Assembly (NCBI GenBank): GCA_964484385.1
Contig: CAZAFV010000007.1
Coordinates: 11,488-75,487 of the forward strand
DNA length: 64,000 nt
Origin: Poriferisodalis sp964484385
Lineage (GTDB): Bacteria > Actinomycetota > Acidimicrobiia > Acidimicrobiales > Poriferisodalaceae
Direction: 5' to 3'
Shown: positions 8,512 to 17,478 of the stretch, one piece after another
Layout: every line of letters starts with the position of its first letter
Position numbering within the stretch: the stretch's first letter is position 1
Notes under the pieces: generated by a model
What the model was told of the DNA's origin: nothing
What the model saw: only the letters and a program-made list of their open reading frames with translations
The model's database searches: none
Made by a program: the position numbers and the translations under genes

Positions 8512-9276
8512 TTGAACGAATCACCTCAGCGCAACCGCAACGCTGTCGAGAAGGTCATCACGCTGGTCGCGGCGAGCCGGATTTCTTGGGAGGATGCGGC
8601 ACGTCGAGGAGTTGCTGAGGCCACCAAGACGATCCGCGATCTGTCGGTGGCCCACGTCGAAGAGCGCGACGTGATGATCGTGGAAGGCGAGATCGCCCTC
8701 TACCGCATCAAGCTGCGGGTGGCGTTCCGCGTCGACCGGATGCGGCCTGGCCTGACGCCGGGCGCGCCCGATGTGGAGGTGACGCGCTGGCTCATCGTGG
8801 CCAACCAGACGCTGGGCACCGGCGAGGTCGTTGCCGAGATCGACCGGCTGAATTCCCACGGCCCGTGCGAGTTCCACCTGCTGGTGCCGATGACGCATTC
8901 GAAGAGCTACGCGCGGGCGCGCCGGCTCTCGATGCTGGCTGCCGACCCCGTGACGGGGATCCCGTCTGAGCACGTGCCTGCTGCGGACTACCTGGGGCCC
9001 GACACTCTGGGCATGGAGCAGGCGCAGAAGCGTCTCGACGCCCAGCTTGCGAAGATTGCAGCTGCGTCCTACGCCGCCACCGGCGAGCTCGGCGACCCTG
9101 ATCCGCTGCGGGCGATCCAGGCGGTGCTGTCACGCTCCAGCTTCGACGGGATCATCCTGTCGACCCTGCCGGCGGGGGCATCACGACTGGTCGGCGCCGA
9201 CCTGCCGTCGCGGGTGCGCCGCCTCACGAACCTGCCGGTCACGTACCTGCCCGGCAAGGAGCCCGGCGAGCTCTAG
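8512..9276 (+). CDS. Dodecin domain fused to a universal-stress-like domain
   Basis: The frame codes for 254 residues from a TTG start at 8512; no ATG is available before the conserved region, and a weak AGG lies about 8 bases upstream. Residues about 8-70 are a dodecin domain (SWEDAARRGVAEATKTI, then EIALYRIKLRVAF). From about 85 the protein has an alpha/beta pattern: VTRWLIVANQTLGTGEV, CEFHLLVPMTHSKSY, SFDGIILSTLPAGASRL and LPVTYLPG, as in Usp-like or sigma-B-regulator-like nucleotide-binding domains. The C-terminal half is uncertain. Fusion and divergent pairing with a stand-alone dodecin suggest flavin storage tied to stress signalling. Confidence 0.72.
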   Translation: MNESPQRNRNAVEKVITLVAASRISWEDAARRGVAEATKTIRDLSVAHVEERDVMIVEGEIALYRIKLRVAFRVDRMRPGLTPGAPDVEVTRWLIVANQTLGTGEVVAEIDRLNSHGPCEFHLLVPMTHSKSYARARRLSMLAADPVTGIPSEHVPAADYLGPDTLGMEQAQKRLDAQLAKIAAASYAATGELGDPDPLRAIQAVLSRSSFDGIILSTLPAGASRLVGADLPSRVRRLTNLPVTYLPGKEPGEL

Positions 9277-9403
9277 TAGCGCGATCGGCTCGCCTTGAAA
9301 AGCGGGCTGGCTGTTGAATGCCTGCAAGTCGGGCACGACGGGCGCGATCGCGGCGATGATGACGGGCGCTGGCACGAGGACGATGCAGCGCAGGGAGGCA
9401 ACG

Positions 9404-10234
9404 ATGTCGACGACGGGATCACGCACACACGCCGAGCGGCGGGCCGCGGCATTCGAGGTATACGAGCGATTCACCAACGGGGAAGTCGATCCCGAGCGGG
9501 CGCAGCGGTCGATGACCCGGCGTCTCGGCGCTTTGGGCACGTTTGCCTTCGACGTGGTGATGGGCGACGTGTGGGCGCGGCCCGAGCTGTCGCGTCGCGA
9601 CCGCAGCCTGATCGTGATCACGGTGCTCGCGACGATCGGTTCAAGCGAGGAGCTGTCGCTTCACACCGAGGTCGGCCTGAACCACGGCCTGACGCGCACC
9701 GAGATCGAAGAGGTCCTGATCCAGGTGGCCGCCTACGCCGGCTTCCCGATGGCAATGGCGGCGTCCCGGGTTGTTGACGAGAGGTTCCGAACGCTCGACG
9801 GCGTCGATCGGCTGCCCGAACGTTCAGGTGCCGATGAGCTGGACGACGACGAGCGGGAGCGCCGTGCGGCTGAGGTACGCAGCACGCTCACTGCTGGCCG
9901 CGCGTCGAGTGATCCTTCCGACGACATGGCACGTCTCGTCGAGCACCTCGGTGAGGTCGGGCGCATCGCCTATCACTGGGCCTTCGGGGATCTCTGGTCA
10001 CGGGACGAGCTGTCCCGACGAGACCGCAGCATCGTGGTCATCGCGATCCTGACTGTGCTGAGCCGCACCGACGAGCTGGCGTTCCACGTGCCGGCGGGCC
10101 TCAACCACGGGCTGACACGCACCGAGATCGAAGAGATCATGGTGCAGATGACCATCTACGGCGGCATCCCCCGCGCCGTCGAGGGCTACCAAGCGATGAA
10201 AAGGGCCTACGACAAAATCGACGCCCGCAGCTGA
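9404..10234 (+). CDS. Tandem carboxymuconolactone decarboxylase (CMD) family protein
   Basis: The product has 276 residues and two CMD domains, about 30-125 and 170-265. Each contains the pattern SRRDRS(L/I)(I/V)VI, then GLNHGLTRTEIEE. The ATG at 9404 is chosen because GGGAGG precedes it closely; a longer frame upstream has no family similarity. The AhpD-type CxxC is absent, so this is not a peroxidase-type member. Probably a gamma-carboxymuconolactone decarboxylase-like enzyme of aromatic breakdown, but the family is functionally broad. Confidence 0.85.
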   Translation: MSTTGSRTHAERRAAAFEVYERFTNGEVDPERAQRSMTRRLGALGTFAFDVVMGDVWARPELSRRDRSLIVITVLATIGSSEELSLHTEVGLNHGLTRTEIEEVLIQVAAYAGFPMAMAASRVVDERFRTLDGVDRLPERSGADELDDDERERRAAEVRSTLTAGRASSDPSDDMARLVEHLGEVGRIAYHWAFGDLWSRDELSRRDRSIVVIAILTVLSRTDELAFHVPAGLNHGLTRTEIEEIMVQMTIYGGIPRAVEGYQAMKRAYDKIDARS

Positions 10235-10291
10235 GGCTGGAGGAGTCTCATGCCCACAGCTGAGGCAGCGGCGAAATCGACGCCCGCAGCT
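10215..10291. repeat. Two exact 18-bp direct copies at a convergent gene junction
   Basis: AAATCGACGCCCGCAGCT occurs at 10215-10232 and again at 10274-10291. The copies cover the ends of the converging CMD and enoyl-CoA hydratase genes. A small local duplication is the likely cause. Confidence 0.6.
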
Positions 10292-11072
10292 AGAACGTGC
10301 CGAAGCGAGCTTTGGCATCGTCACTGACGATGGAGCGCGCGGAGGCGTCGCCGTCGAACTCGGACAGGTCGCCGAGCCGCGTGACCTGGGCGTAGCCACG
10401 CAGTTGGTGCTTGGCCATCTGCACAGACAGCGACGGCAGGTCCAGCAGCCGAGCCACCCACCGCTCGACGGCGGCATCCAGCTCGTCATCGCCTTCGCAC
10501 ACTTCGTGCGCCAATCCCCAATCGGCGGCCCGCCGCCCGTCAATGCGCTCACTAGTCATCACGAACTGTCGCGCACGTGACATGCCAAGTTCTGCGATCA
10601 GCCGGGGCGTGGCACCCCACGGCAGCGGCACGCCCAGCTCCACCTCGGGCACGTACCACATCGCATCGGCCTCGCTGATGCGGAAGTCGCAGCTCGTAGC
10701 GAAGCAGCACCCGCCGCCGATGGCATGCCCGTGCACCCGTGCGATGGTCACGACCTCGCAGTCCTCGATGGCACGGGCTGCACGCCTGCCCAACTGGTTG
10801 ATGTAGCGAGCCTCCCGGTCGTTCGCAGCAGTCGGCGGCTGCTCCTTGCGATCAGCGCCGGCGCAGAACGACTTCCCCCGCCCGCCCAGCACGACCACCC
10901 GGTGCTGCGTCTGCCCGTTCAGGGCCAGGAACAGATCCCCCACCTCGCGGATCATCAACTGGTTGTGCGCATTGCGCGACTCCGGCCGGTTCAACCAAGC
11001 CCGAAGCGTCTCCCCATCAGGCTCCAGCTCAATCGTCTCCAACGAAGGCAGCTCAAACGACAACAAACTCAT
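10290..11072 (-). CDS. Enoyl-CoA hydratase/isomerase family protein
   Basis: This 260-aa crotonase-fold protein has the usual family length. The first oxyanion-hole segment is GKSFCAGADR and the second HGHAIGGGCCFATSCDFRIS, followed by VPEVELGVPLPWGA where family members carry a catalytic Glu. It probably hydrates or isomerises an acyl-CoA; the substrate cannot be told. It stands alone, convergent with the CMD gene and divergent from the alpha/beta hydrolase. Confidence 0.9.
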   Translation of the reverse strand: MSLLSFELPSLETIELEPDGETLRAWLNRPESRNAHNQLMIREVGDLFLALNGQTQHRVVVLGGRGKSFCAGADRKEQPPTAANDREARYINQLGRRAARAIEDCEVVTIARVHGHAIGGGCCFATSCDFRISEADAMWYVPEVELGVPLPWGATPRLIAELGMSRARQFVMTSERIDGRRAADWGLAHEVCEGDDELDAAVERWVARLLDLPSLSVQMAKHQLRGYAQVTRLGDLSEFDGDASARSIVSDDAKARFGTF

Positions 11073-11188
11073 CCCGCCATCCTTGCCGACTCTCCAACGC
11101 AGCGCCGTGACAACGTCGATGTGTCAATGACGATGCCGATTCGGAACAGTGCGATCTAGGCGAGCCAACGAATGCCGCGAAGGCCAGA

Positions 11189-12217
11189 ATGTCGGCCATG
11201 AGTGAGAGCCATGGCACTACTGCACCTGATCTTTCTGGAGTGAAGCACTACGACGTGGATGCGCTGGGCACGCGGATTCATGTGGCGGAGGTGGGCGAGG
11301 GACCGATGGTGCTGTTCGTCCATGGCTTTCCGGAGTCGTGGTACTCGTGGCGGCACCAGCTGCCTGCGGTGGCTGCAGCCGGATATCGAGCGGTGGCGAT
11401 CGACGTGCGGGGCTATGGGCGCTCCTCTGCGCCCGCCGCTGTCGCCGACTACCGCATGGTGCGCCACGTTGCCGACAACGTGGGCGTCGTACGGGCCCTC
11501 GGCGAGGACACGGCCGTCATCGTGGGCCACGACTGGGGCGCACCGATCGCTTGGAGCTCGGCCCTGCTGCGGCCCGACATCTTCACCGCGCTCGGCCTGG
11601 TGAGCGTGCCCTACAACGCCCGCAGCGACTTCAAGCCCAGCGCCGCCTTCCGCATGATGGGCGGCGACAAGGAGTTCTACATCGAGTACTTCCAGGAGCC
11701 TGGCCGCGCAGAGGCCGAGATGGAGGTTGACCTTCCCCACTGGCTGCTGGGCATGTACTTCGCCGCCTCGGGAGACGGCGTGCGGGCCCGGCAGGCATCG
11801 GGCGACTCATCCGGCGGGGGCTTCGGCGTCGCGCCCGGCGGCAAGCTGTCGGACAACTTCATCTGGCCCGAGAAAGGCTCCTGGCCCCACTGGATGTCGG
11901 AGGCCGATTTTGCCTACTACACCTCGGAGTTCACCCGCACCGGCATGTCGGGCGGGCTGAACCGCTACCGCAACGTGGACCGCGACTGGGAGGACATGGC
12001 CGCCTTCGACGGCGCAGCCATCACCCAGCCGAGCCTGTTCGTCGGCGGCGAGGTCGACGGCCCGACCGTGTGGGGCGCCGGCTCCATCGCCAAGTTCGGC
12101 GAGACCATGCCCAACCTGCACAAGTCAGTGATCCTCGACGGCATCGGGCACTGGGTCCAGCAGGAAGCCGCCGACGAGCTCAACGCCGAACTGCTCGACT
12201 TCCTCGCAGCGCTCTAA
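11189..12217 (+). CDS. Alpha/beta hydrolase, epoxide hydrolase-like
   Basis: The protein has 342 residues. The oxyanion motif HGFPESWYSW is at 45-54 and the nucleophile elbow is GHDWG with Asp115, as in epoxide hydrolases and haloalkane dehalogenases rather than Ser esterases. The cap region follows (about 150-240) and the catalytic His is in DGIGHWVQQE near the end. A second ATG nine bases downstream (11198) is equally possible as start. Stand-alone gene in a catabolic neighbourhood. Confidence 0.87.
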   Translation: MSAMSESHGTTAPDLSGVKHYDVDALGTRIHVAEVGEGPMVLFVHGFPESWYSWRHQLPAVAAAGYRAVAIDVRGYGRSSAPAAVADYRMVRHVADNVGVVRALGEDTAVIVGHDWGAPIAWSSALLRPDIFTALGLVSVPYNARSDFKPSAAFRMMGGDKEFYIEYFQEPGRAEAEMEVDLPHWLLGMYFAASGDGVRARQASGDSSGGGFGVAPGGKLSDNFIWPEKGSWPHWMSEADFAYYTSEFTRTGMSGGLNRYRNVDRDWEDMAAFDGAAITQPSLFVGGEVDGPTVWGAGSIAKFGETMPNLHKSVILDGIGHWVQQEAADELNAELLDFLAAL

Positions 12218-12266
12218 CGCACTGCGTCATTGCCGGCCAGTCCGACGGTGACGCCAGCGTGACCCG

Positions 12267-13838
12267 CTAACCAGCGCGGATGGCGCGCCGGGTGGCGAAC
12301 AGGGGCGCCACAAAGCCGATCGCCGCCACTGCGGCGCCGAACAGGAACGTGGCTCGCAGCCGGCCCAGCGAGGGATCCTCGCCGGTGAAGGCCAGCATCG
12401 ACTGGATCCCCAGGATGATGCCCATCCACATGACCGTCTGGTTCATGCCGTTGGCCATGCCGAGATCTTTGTCTTCGACCGAGTTGGCGACCAGCACCTG
12501 GTAGGCGGGCGAGCCGACGCCCGCCGACACACCCGACAGCACCAGCCCCACCATGACCGCCGCGAGGCCCCAGCCCACGGGCTTGGCGCCCAAGGCAAAG
12601 GCGATCATCGAGCCGATCATCGCGGAGGTGCCGAAGAACATCGGGATCCGGGCGCCGATCTTGGTCACCAGCGTGCCGCCCAGCGGCGAGGCCACGGCAA
12701 ACGCGCCGGGCCGGGGCACCATGAGCATCGCAGCGACGCCTACGGAGAAGCCGTATCGCTCCTGCAGCACCCAGGGCACCACCATGAAGCCGCCCATGTA
12801 CGCGAACTGATTCGCCGGCGCCGACAGCAGCGGCAAGGTGAAGCTGGCCCGGCGGAACAGGCGCAGATCCAGGAAGGGGGCGGGTGCGCGGCGCTCCCAC
12901 AGCACGAACAGCACGGAGCAGATCACCGCCCCGCCGAGCATCAGCATGAGCGTCTGATCTGACAGCAATCCGTCACCTGCCCGCAGGAGCATCGGCAGCC
13001 GGGTGATCGCCCACAGCACCAGCAGCGTTCCGCCCGCGAGCAGCAGCGCCCCCAGGATGTCGATCGGCACCCGCTCGCCCCGGGGAATCGGCTTCACGAC
13101 GACGGCCGCGAAGATCAACGACACGAGGCTGATCACGCCGAACAGCAAGAAGATGCCCCGCCAGCCGAACACGTTCAGCAGCGGTCCGCCGACGACGACG
13201 CCGATCGTCGGCGCACCGGTCATGGCGAATTGGAACCAGCCGACGGCTCGCGCCCGCTCGGCGGGGCCGAATGCATGCATGAGCAATGCCATGCCCGAGG
13301 GCATGAGCAGACCGCCACACAGCCCGAACACCACCCTCACGGCGATGAACGTGCCGATGTCGGGCACCCAGTAGTTGGCGATCATCGACGCGGTCATCCC
13401 GACGATGCCGATGAGGAAGATGCGACGGTGCCCGAACCGGTCGGCCAGCTTGCCGCCGGCGGGAGTCGAGACGGCCATGGCCAGCATGAGGCCGGTGATG
13501 ACCCAGCCGGCGGTGGGCAGGGTGGTTCCCAGGTCTTCGGAGATCGGCGTCAGCGAGACACCCACCAGGGTCATCAGCGAACCGAACCCGAGCACTGCCA
13601 GCCCGATTACGCCGAGCAGCCGCCACCGGTAGCTGTCTGACGGGGGCGCGTCGGCAGCAGTTACAGGACGATCGGTGGGAGCAGCGGGCGACGGGGCCGT
13701 GCGCGGGGCGGGGGGTGCCACCGCTGGAGCGAGCGGCCGACCGCCCGCATCGAGAATCTGCGGTACGACGGTGAAGACCGACGGCCGCCTCGCAGCCAGC
13801 CGTGCTTGCGCGCGCACGCTCCGGCCTGCGGGCTTCAC
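12267..13838 (-). CDS. MFS transporter, DHA2/EmrB-like
   Basis: A GTG start at 13838 gives 523 residues. A Pro/Ala-rich tail of about 70 residues precedes the first membrane span (LLGVIGLAVLGFGSLMTL). The A-motif GGKLADRFGHRR after span 2 is classical MFS, and about 12-14 spans follow. A drug or metabolite efflux role is likely. No ribosome site is clear before the GTG, so part of the unusual tail may not be translated. The SDR gene at 13978-14802 lies 139 bases upstream on the same strand. Confidence 0.85.
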   Translation of the reverse strand: MKPAGRSVRAQARLAARRPSVFTVVPQILDAGGRPLAPAVAPPAPRTAPSPAAPTDRPVTAADAPPSDSYRWRLLGVIGLAVLGFGSLMTLVGVSLTPISEDLGTTLPTAGWVITGLMLAMAVSTPAGGKLADRFGHRRIFLIGIVGMTASMIANYWVPDIGTFIAVRVVFGLCGGLLMPSGMALLMHAFGPAERARAVGWFQFAMTGAPTIGVVVGGPLLNVFGWRGIFLLFGVISLVSLIFAAVVVKPIPRGERVPIDILGALLLAGGTLLVLWAITRLPMLLRAGDGLLSDQTLMLMLGGAVICSVLFVLWERRAPAPFLDLRLFRRASFTLPLLSAPANQFAYMGGFMVVPWVLQERYGFSVGVAAMLMVPRPGAFAVASPLGGTLVTKIGARIPMFFGTSAMIGSMIAFALGAKPVGWGLAAVMVGLVLSGVSAGVGSPAYQVLVANSVEDKDLGMANGMNQTVMWMGIILGIQSMLAFTGEDPSLGRLRATFLFGAAVAAIGFVAPLFATRRAIRAG

Positions 13839-13977
13839 GTGCTCAGAACCGACAGGGCAGCGCTTCGGGCAAACCTTTTGCTCTTCGCGGCGCAGTCGGT
13901 GTCACGGGCTCAGTAAACGCCCTCCCGGGCCGATTGCCTCAGCGTCGCCACGCATGGCGGCGACACGCGGTGGGCGC

Positions 13978-14802
13978 TCAGCGCGTGAGATGACCGTCCT
14001 CGAGCATGGCATCGGCCTGGTAGCGGGCGATCTTGCCCATCTCGGGATGCGTCAGCACCCAGAATCGGTCGGTGCGCACGGCGTCCAGCACCATCGGCCC
14101 CACATCGGCCGGGTCCATGCCCTCGGCTAGGTAGCCCTTGAGCATGTCCCAGAACTTGTCGCCCTGATCGGTGCGCACATGGTGGGCAGCATCTTCGGGG
14201 TCACGATTGCGCTGGCTGTACACGATGTTGGTGTTGATCGGCCCCGGGCACAGCACCGAGGCATGCACCAGCGAGTTGCGCAGCCGCAGATCCCGCTCCA
14301 GCGTGGCCATCAGCGCCACCACACCATGCTTGGACACGTTGTATGCGCCCAGCGAGGCACCGCCGTACAGCCCGGCCACCGACGCAGTCGAGTTGATGTG
14401 GCCCTCGCCGGCCGCCTCGATGATCGGCAGGAATACGTGGCAGCCGTAGATCGGACCCCACAGGTTGATGTCGAGCGTCCAGCGCCAGTCCTCGAGCGAC
14501 ATGTCCCCCACCGGTCCGGGGATGCCGACGCCGGCGTTGTTGCACAGCACATGCACCGCTCCGAACTGCTCCACGGCAGCCTCGGCGAGCGCCTCGATCT
14601 GCGCCAGCTGCGATACGTCGGTGCGCACCGCGATGGCTTCCGCCCCAGTCGCACGCACCTCGGCCGCGGCATCGTTCAGCGGTGCTTCCTCGATATCGGC
14701 CAGCACCACCTTCATGCCTGCCGCCGCGAACGTGTCGGCCATGGCACGACCCATGCCGCTCGCGGCGCCTGTCACCACGGCAACTCTGCCTTCGACCTCC
14801 AT
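13978..14802 (-). CDS. Short-chain dehydrogenase/reductase (SDR)
   Basis: This 274-aa classical SDR has the NAD(P)-binding TGAASGMG at residues 11-18, NNAG at 88-91, Ser141 and Y154-x3-K158 (YNVSK) as the catalytic set. Asp36 after the second strand favours NAD(H). It follows the zinc alcohol dehydrogenase gene by 59 bases, so the pair may oxidise an alcohol stepwise. Substrate unknown. Confidence 0.92.
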   Translation of the reverse strand: MEVEGRVAVVTGAASGMGRAMADTFAAAGMKVVLADIEEAPLNDAAAEVRATGAEAIAVRTDVSQLAQIEALAEAAVEQFGAVHVLCNNAGVGIPGPVGDMSLEDWRWTLDINLWGPIYGCHVFLPIIEAAGEGHINSTASVAGLYGGASLGAYNVSKHGVVALMATLERDLRLRNSLVHASVLCPGPINTNIVYSQRNRDPEDAAHHVRTDQGDKFWDMLKGYLAEGMDPADVGPMVLDAVRTDRFWVLTHPEMGKIARYQADAMLEDGHLTR

Positions 14803-14861
14803 GGCTCCTCACTTGCTGGTTGTTGGATTGATGCGGCCCGCCCCAGTGCCGGGCACACCGG

Positions 14862-15953
14862 CTAGTCGAAGTCGATGACGGTACGGGTGCCCACGCGCTG
14901 GCGCATCTGCTCATAGCCCACGTTGATGTCCTCCAGCGGCATGTGCGCCGAGATCATCTCGTCGAGCATCAGGCGGCCGTCGAGATACATGTCGACGTAA
15001 CGGGGCATGTCCACCCGGAAGGCGTTCGAGCCCATCATCGAGCCCTGCAGCCGCTTCTCGAGCATGAACACCTCATAACCCGTGATCTCGATCTTCTCGC
15101 CGAACGGCATCATGCCGACGATGACCGTGGTGCCGCCGGCTCGCGACGACGACCAAGCCTGCTCGCAGGTCTGCTTCAGCCCGATGCACTCGAATGCGTA
15201 GTCGACACCGCCGCCTGTCAGCTCCTTGATCGCCTCGACAGGATCGCCCTCGGAGGCGTTGACCGTGTCGGTGGCGCCCACCTGGCGGGCCGTTTCCAGC
15301 TTGGAATCTTCGACGTCCACCGAGATGACCCGGCCGGCTCCGGCGATGCGGGCACCTTGCACTGCCGACAGGCCGATGCCGCCCGCGCCGTACACGGCCA
15401 CGGTCGCGCCTGGCTCGATTCGAGCGGTCTTGAACACTGCACCCAGGCCCGTGGTGACGCCGCAGCCGATGAGCGCCGCACGATCGAGCGGCATGTCGTC
15501 GCGAATCTTCACGACAGCGTTCTGGTGGATCAGCATCTCCTCTGCGAATCCGCCGAGACGGGCGAACTGCCCTACCTCGGTGCCGTCGGGCTTGGCCAGC
15601 CGTGGTGCGGTACCGGAAGGCCGTGCAACGGCAGCGGGATTGGCGCAGATATTCGGACGACCGGTCAGGCAACGCTCGCAGTGACCGCAGAAGACCGACA
15701 GGCAGCTGATGACGTGGTCGCCGGGCTTCACATAAGACACGTTCTCGCCGACCGCTTCGACCACACCGGCACTCTCGTGACCCATGACAGCGGGGAGCTG
15801 GTACGGCCAGTGGGCATCCATGAAGTGCAGATCGCTGTGGCACAGACCCGCGTGCACCACCCGCAACAGGACCTCGTCGGGAGCGGGTGCATCGACGGAG
15901 ATGTCCTCGATCTCGAGTTCGCCCGGAATCTCGTTGAGCACTGCAGCTTTCAT
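14862..15953 (-). CDS. Zinc-dependent alcohol dehydrogenase (MDR)
   Basis: The protein has 363 residues. Catalytic zinc ligands are visible as Cys38 (AGLCHSD) and His59-Glu60 (GHES), and structural zinc cysteines as C89, C92, C95 and C103. The nucleotide-binding motif is GAGGIGLSAVQG. It resembles class III / mycothiol- or NDMA-dependent alcohol dehydrogenases of actinobacteria. It leads a likely unit with the SDR downstream. Confidence 0.92.
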   Translation of the reverse strand: MKAAVLNEIPGELEIEDISVDAPAPDEVLLRVVHAGLCHSDLHFMDAHWPYQLPAVMGHESAGVVEAVGENVSYVKPGDHVISCLSVFCGHCERCLTGRPNICANPAAVARPSGTAPRLAKPDGTEVGQFARLGGFAEEMLIHQNAVVKIRDDMPLDRAALIGCGVTTGLGAVFKTARIEPGATVAVYGAGGIGLSAVQGARIAGAGRVISVDVEDSKLETARQVGATDTVNASEGDPVEAIKELTGGGVDYAFECIGLKQTCEQAWSSSRAGGTTVIVGMMPFGEKIEITGYEVFMLEKRLQGSMMGSNAFRVDMPRYVDMYLDGRLMLDEMISAHMPLEDINVGYEQMRQRVGTRTVIDFD

Positions 15954-16039
15954 GGCCGGCTTCCCCTCTCGTCACGCACGTCGGCGGCGCGACTCGGCAT
16001 CGCCGCAGCGTACTCACCCTCAGAATGCGGCAGGAAACC

Positions 16040-17419
16040 TCACGGCGTGGGGCCTCCGCGCCGCAGTACCTCCGGTCTGATCAGCAGCCACAGCGTCATG
16101 CCGGCGAGTCCCAATGAGGCCATCAAGATGACCGCGGTGCGGGCGCCGAGCTGCTGCGCCACCTCGCCGAGCACGTAGGTGCCCACCGGCAGTGCGCCGA
16201 TCGCCATGCTCAGCAAGCCCATCGCACGGCCCCGCATCTCCTCCGACACGGTGGTGAGCACCAAGGTCGACTGCGTTGCAGCGAAGAGCCCGCTGCCGCA
16301 GCTGGCGACGTACAGCGTGATAACGGCGATCAGCACGTTCGGCGACAGCGCCCACACGATGAGCATCGCCATCGCCACGAAGACTCCGAACGAGTAGGCG
16401 ATCCCCCAGCGACCGTCGCCCCACTTGGCGGTGACCAGCGATCCGGTGATCATGCCGAAGCCGGTCATCGAGCCGATGATCCCGATCTGCGATGCCGTGG
16501 CATTGACCTGGTCGCCGATGAGCTGGACGGCCGGGAAGTAGGCGAACATGAAGAAGTTCGCCATCACGGTGACACCCAGGATGCTGAGCAGACTGCGATT
16601 GGTCCGCGCCAAGCGCAAACCAGCCCGCAGCTCCGCGAGCGTCGAGGTGCGGTCTCGGCTGTGTTGTTGTGCCTCGCCAGCTCGGCCGTGTTGCTGCGCC
16701 TCGCCGGCTCGGCCGATCGGCACAACTTCGAAGATCCGGTCCCGGAGCGCGTCGGACCATCGATCAGTCGCTGTCGTCACAGGCCGGGCCGGCGGTACGT
16801 GCGGTACCCACATGAGGAGCACCAAGCCGAGGCCCAGCATGACGGCCACCCCCAGGAAGGCTGCCCCTACGCCAGCCCGGTCAGCAAATGCGCCACCCAG
16901 CAGCTGCCCCGCCGCTACGCCTGAGGCGAGCGCCATCGTCTCCCACGCCATTGCCTTGTGCAGCCGATGCGGCCCCACGATGTCGAGCACCAGAGCTCGA
17001 CGGCTGGTCATGTCCACCACCCAGCCGATGCCCGCGAACAACAAGAACGGATACAGCAGTGCGATGCCCAGTTGCCCAGCCCGCTCGGCCAGCCCTACCA
17101 CGGCCACGAACGGCACCAGAAGCGCCGTCTGCAATCGCACGGTGCGCCGACGGTCGAAGCGATCCGAGATCACCCCGCCGATGGCCCCGCCGAGCAGCAG
17201 AGGCGCCCACATGATGGCCCCAGTCAGCTGCACCATCCGTGGCGAGCCGGTGATCTGGTTGACGTGATAGCTGGCCAGGAACGCAATCGCCCAGCGTCCC
17301 CAGTGCCAGCACAGCCCGCTGAACCACAGCGGGGCGAAGCCGCGGGCCGAGAATGCACCGCCGCCGCGGACCTCGGGCTCAAGGCGCGGCGCCTCAGCGG
17401 CCGCCGCCCCCCTGCGCAT
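16040..17419 (-). CDS. MFS transporter (MFS_3, EntS-like)
   Basis: This 459-aa protein has about 12 hydrophobic spans, with GVISDRFDRRRTVRLQT as the loop-2-3 motif seen in EntS/MefA-like exporters. The central cytoplasmic loop carries a nine-residue tandem repeat (GRAGEAQQH twice), encoded by a 27-bp DNA duplication. Stand-alone gene between the alcohol dehydrogenase and the molybdopterin oxidoreductase; the substrate is unknown. Confidence 0.87.
   Translation of the reverse strand: MRRGAAAAEAPRLEPEVRGGGAFSARGFAPLWFSGLCWHWGRWAIAFLASYHVNQITGSPRMVQLTGAIMWAPLLLGGAIGGVISDRFDRRRTVRLQTALLVPFVAVVGLAERAGQLGIALLYPFLLFAGIGWVVDMTSRRALVLDIVGPHRLHKAMAWETMALASGVAAGQLLGGAFADRAGVGAAFLGVAVMLGLGLVLLMWVPHVPPARPVTTATDRWSDALRDRIFEVVPIGRAGEAQQHGRAGEAQQHSRDRTSTLAELRAGLRLARTNRSLLSILGVTVMANFFMFAYFPAVQLIGDQVNATASQIGIIGSMTGFGMITGSLVTAKWGDGRWGIAYSFGVFVAMAMLIVWALSPNVLIAVITLYVASCGSGLFAATQSTLVLTTVSEEMRGRAMGLLSMAIGALPVGTYVLGEVAQQLGARTAVILMASLGLAGMTLWLLIRPEVLRRGGPTP
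16654..16707. repeat. 27-bp tandem duplication inside an MFS gene
   Basis: Two adjacent 27-base units beginning CTCGGC differ at four positions, all transitions. They keep the frame and encode GRAGEAQQH twice in the central loop. Confidence 0.8.
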
Positions 17420-17478
17420 CAGCGCGGCATCCTACGAGGGCGCTCTGGCCGGCGTATCTTCCTCTGACCGCTGACAGA

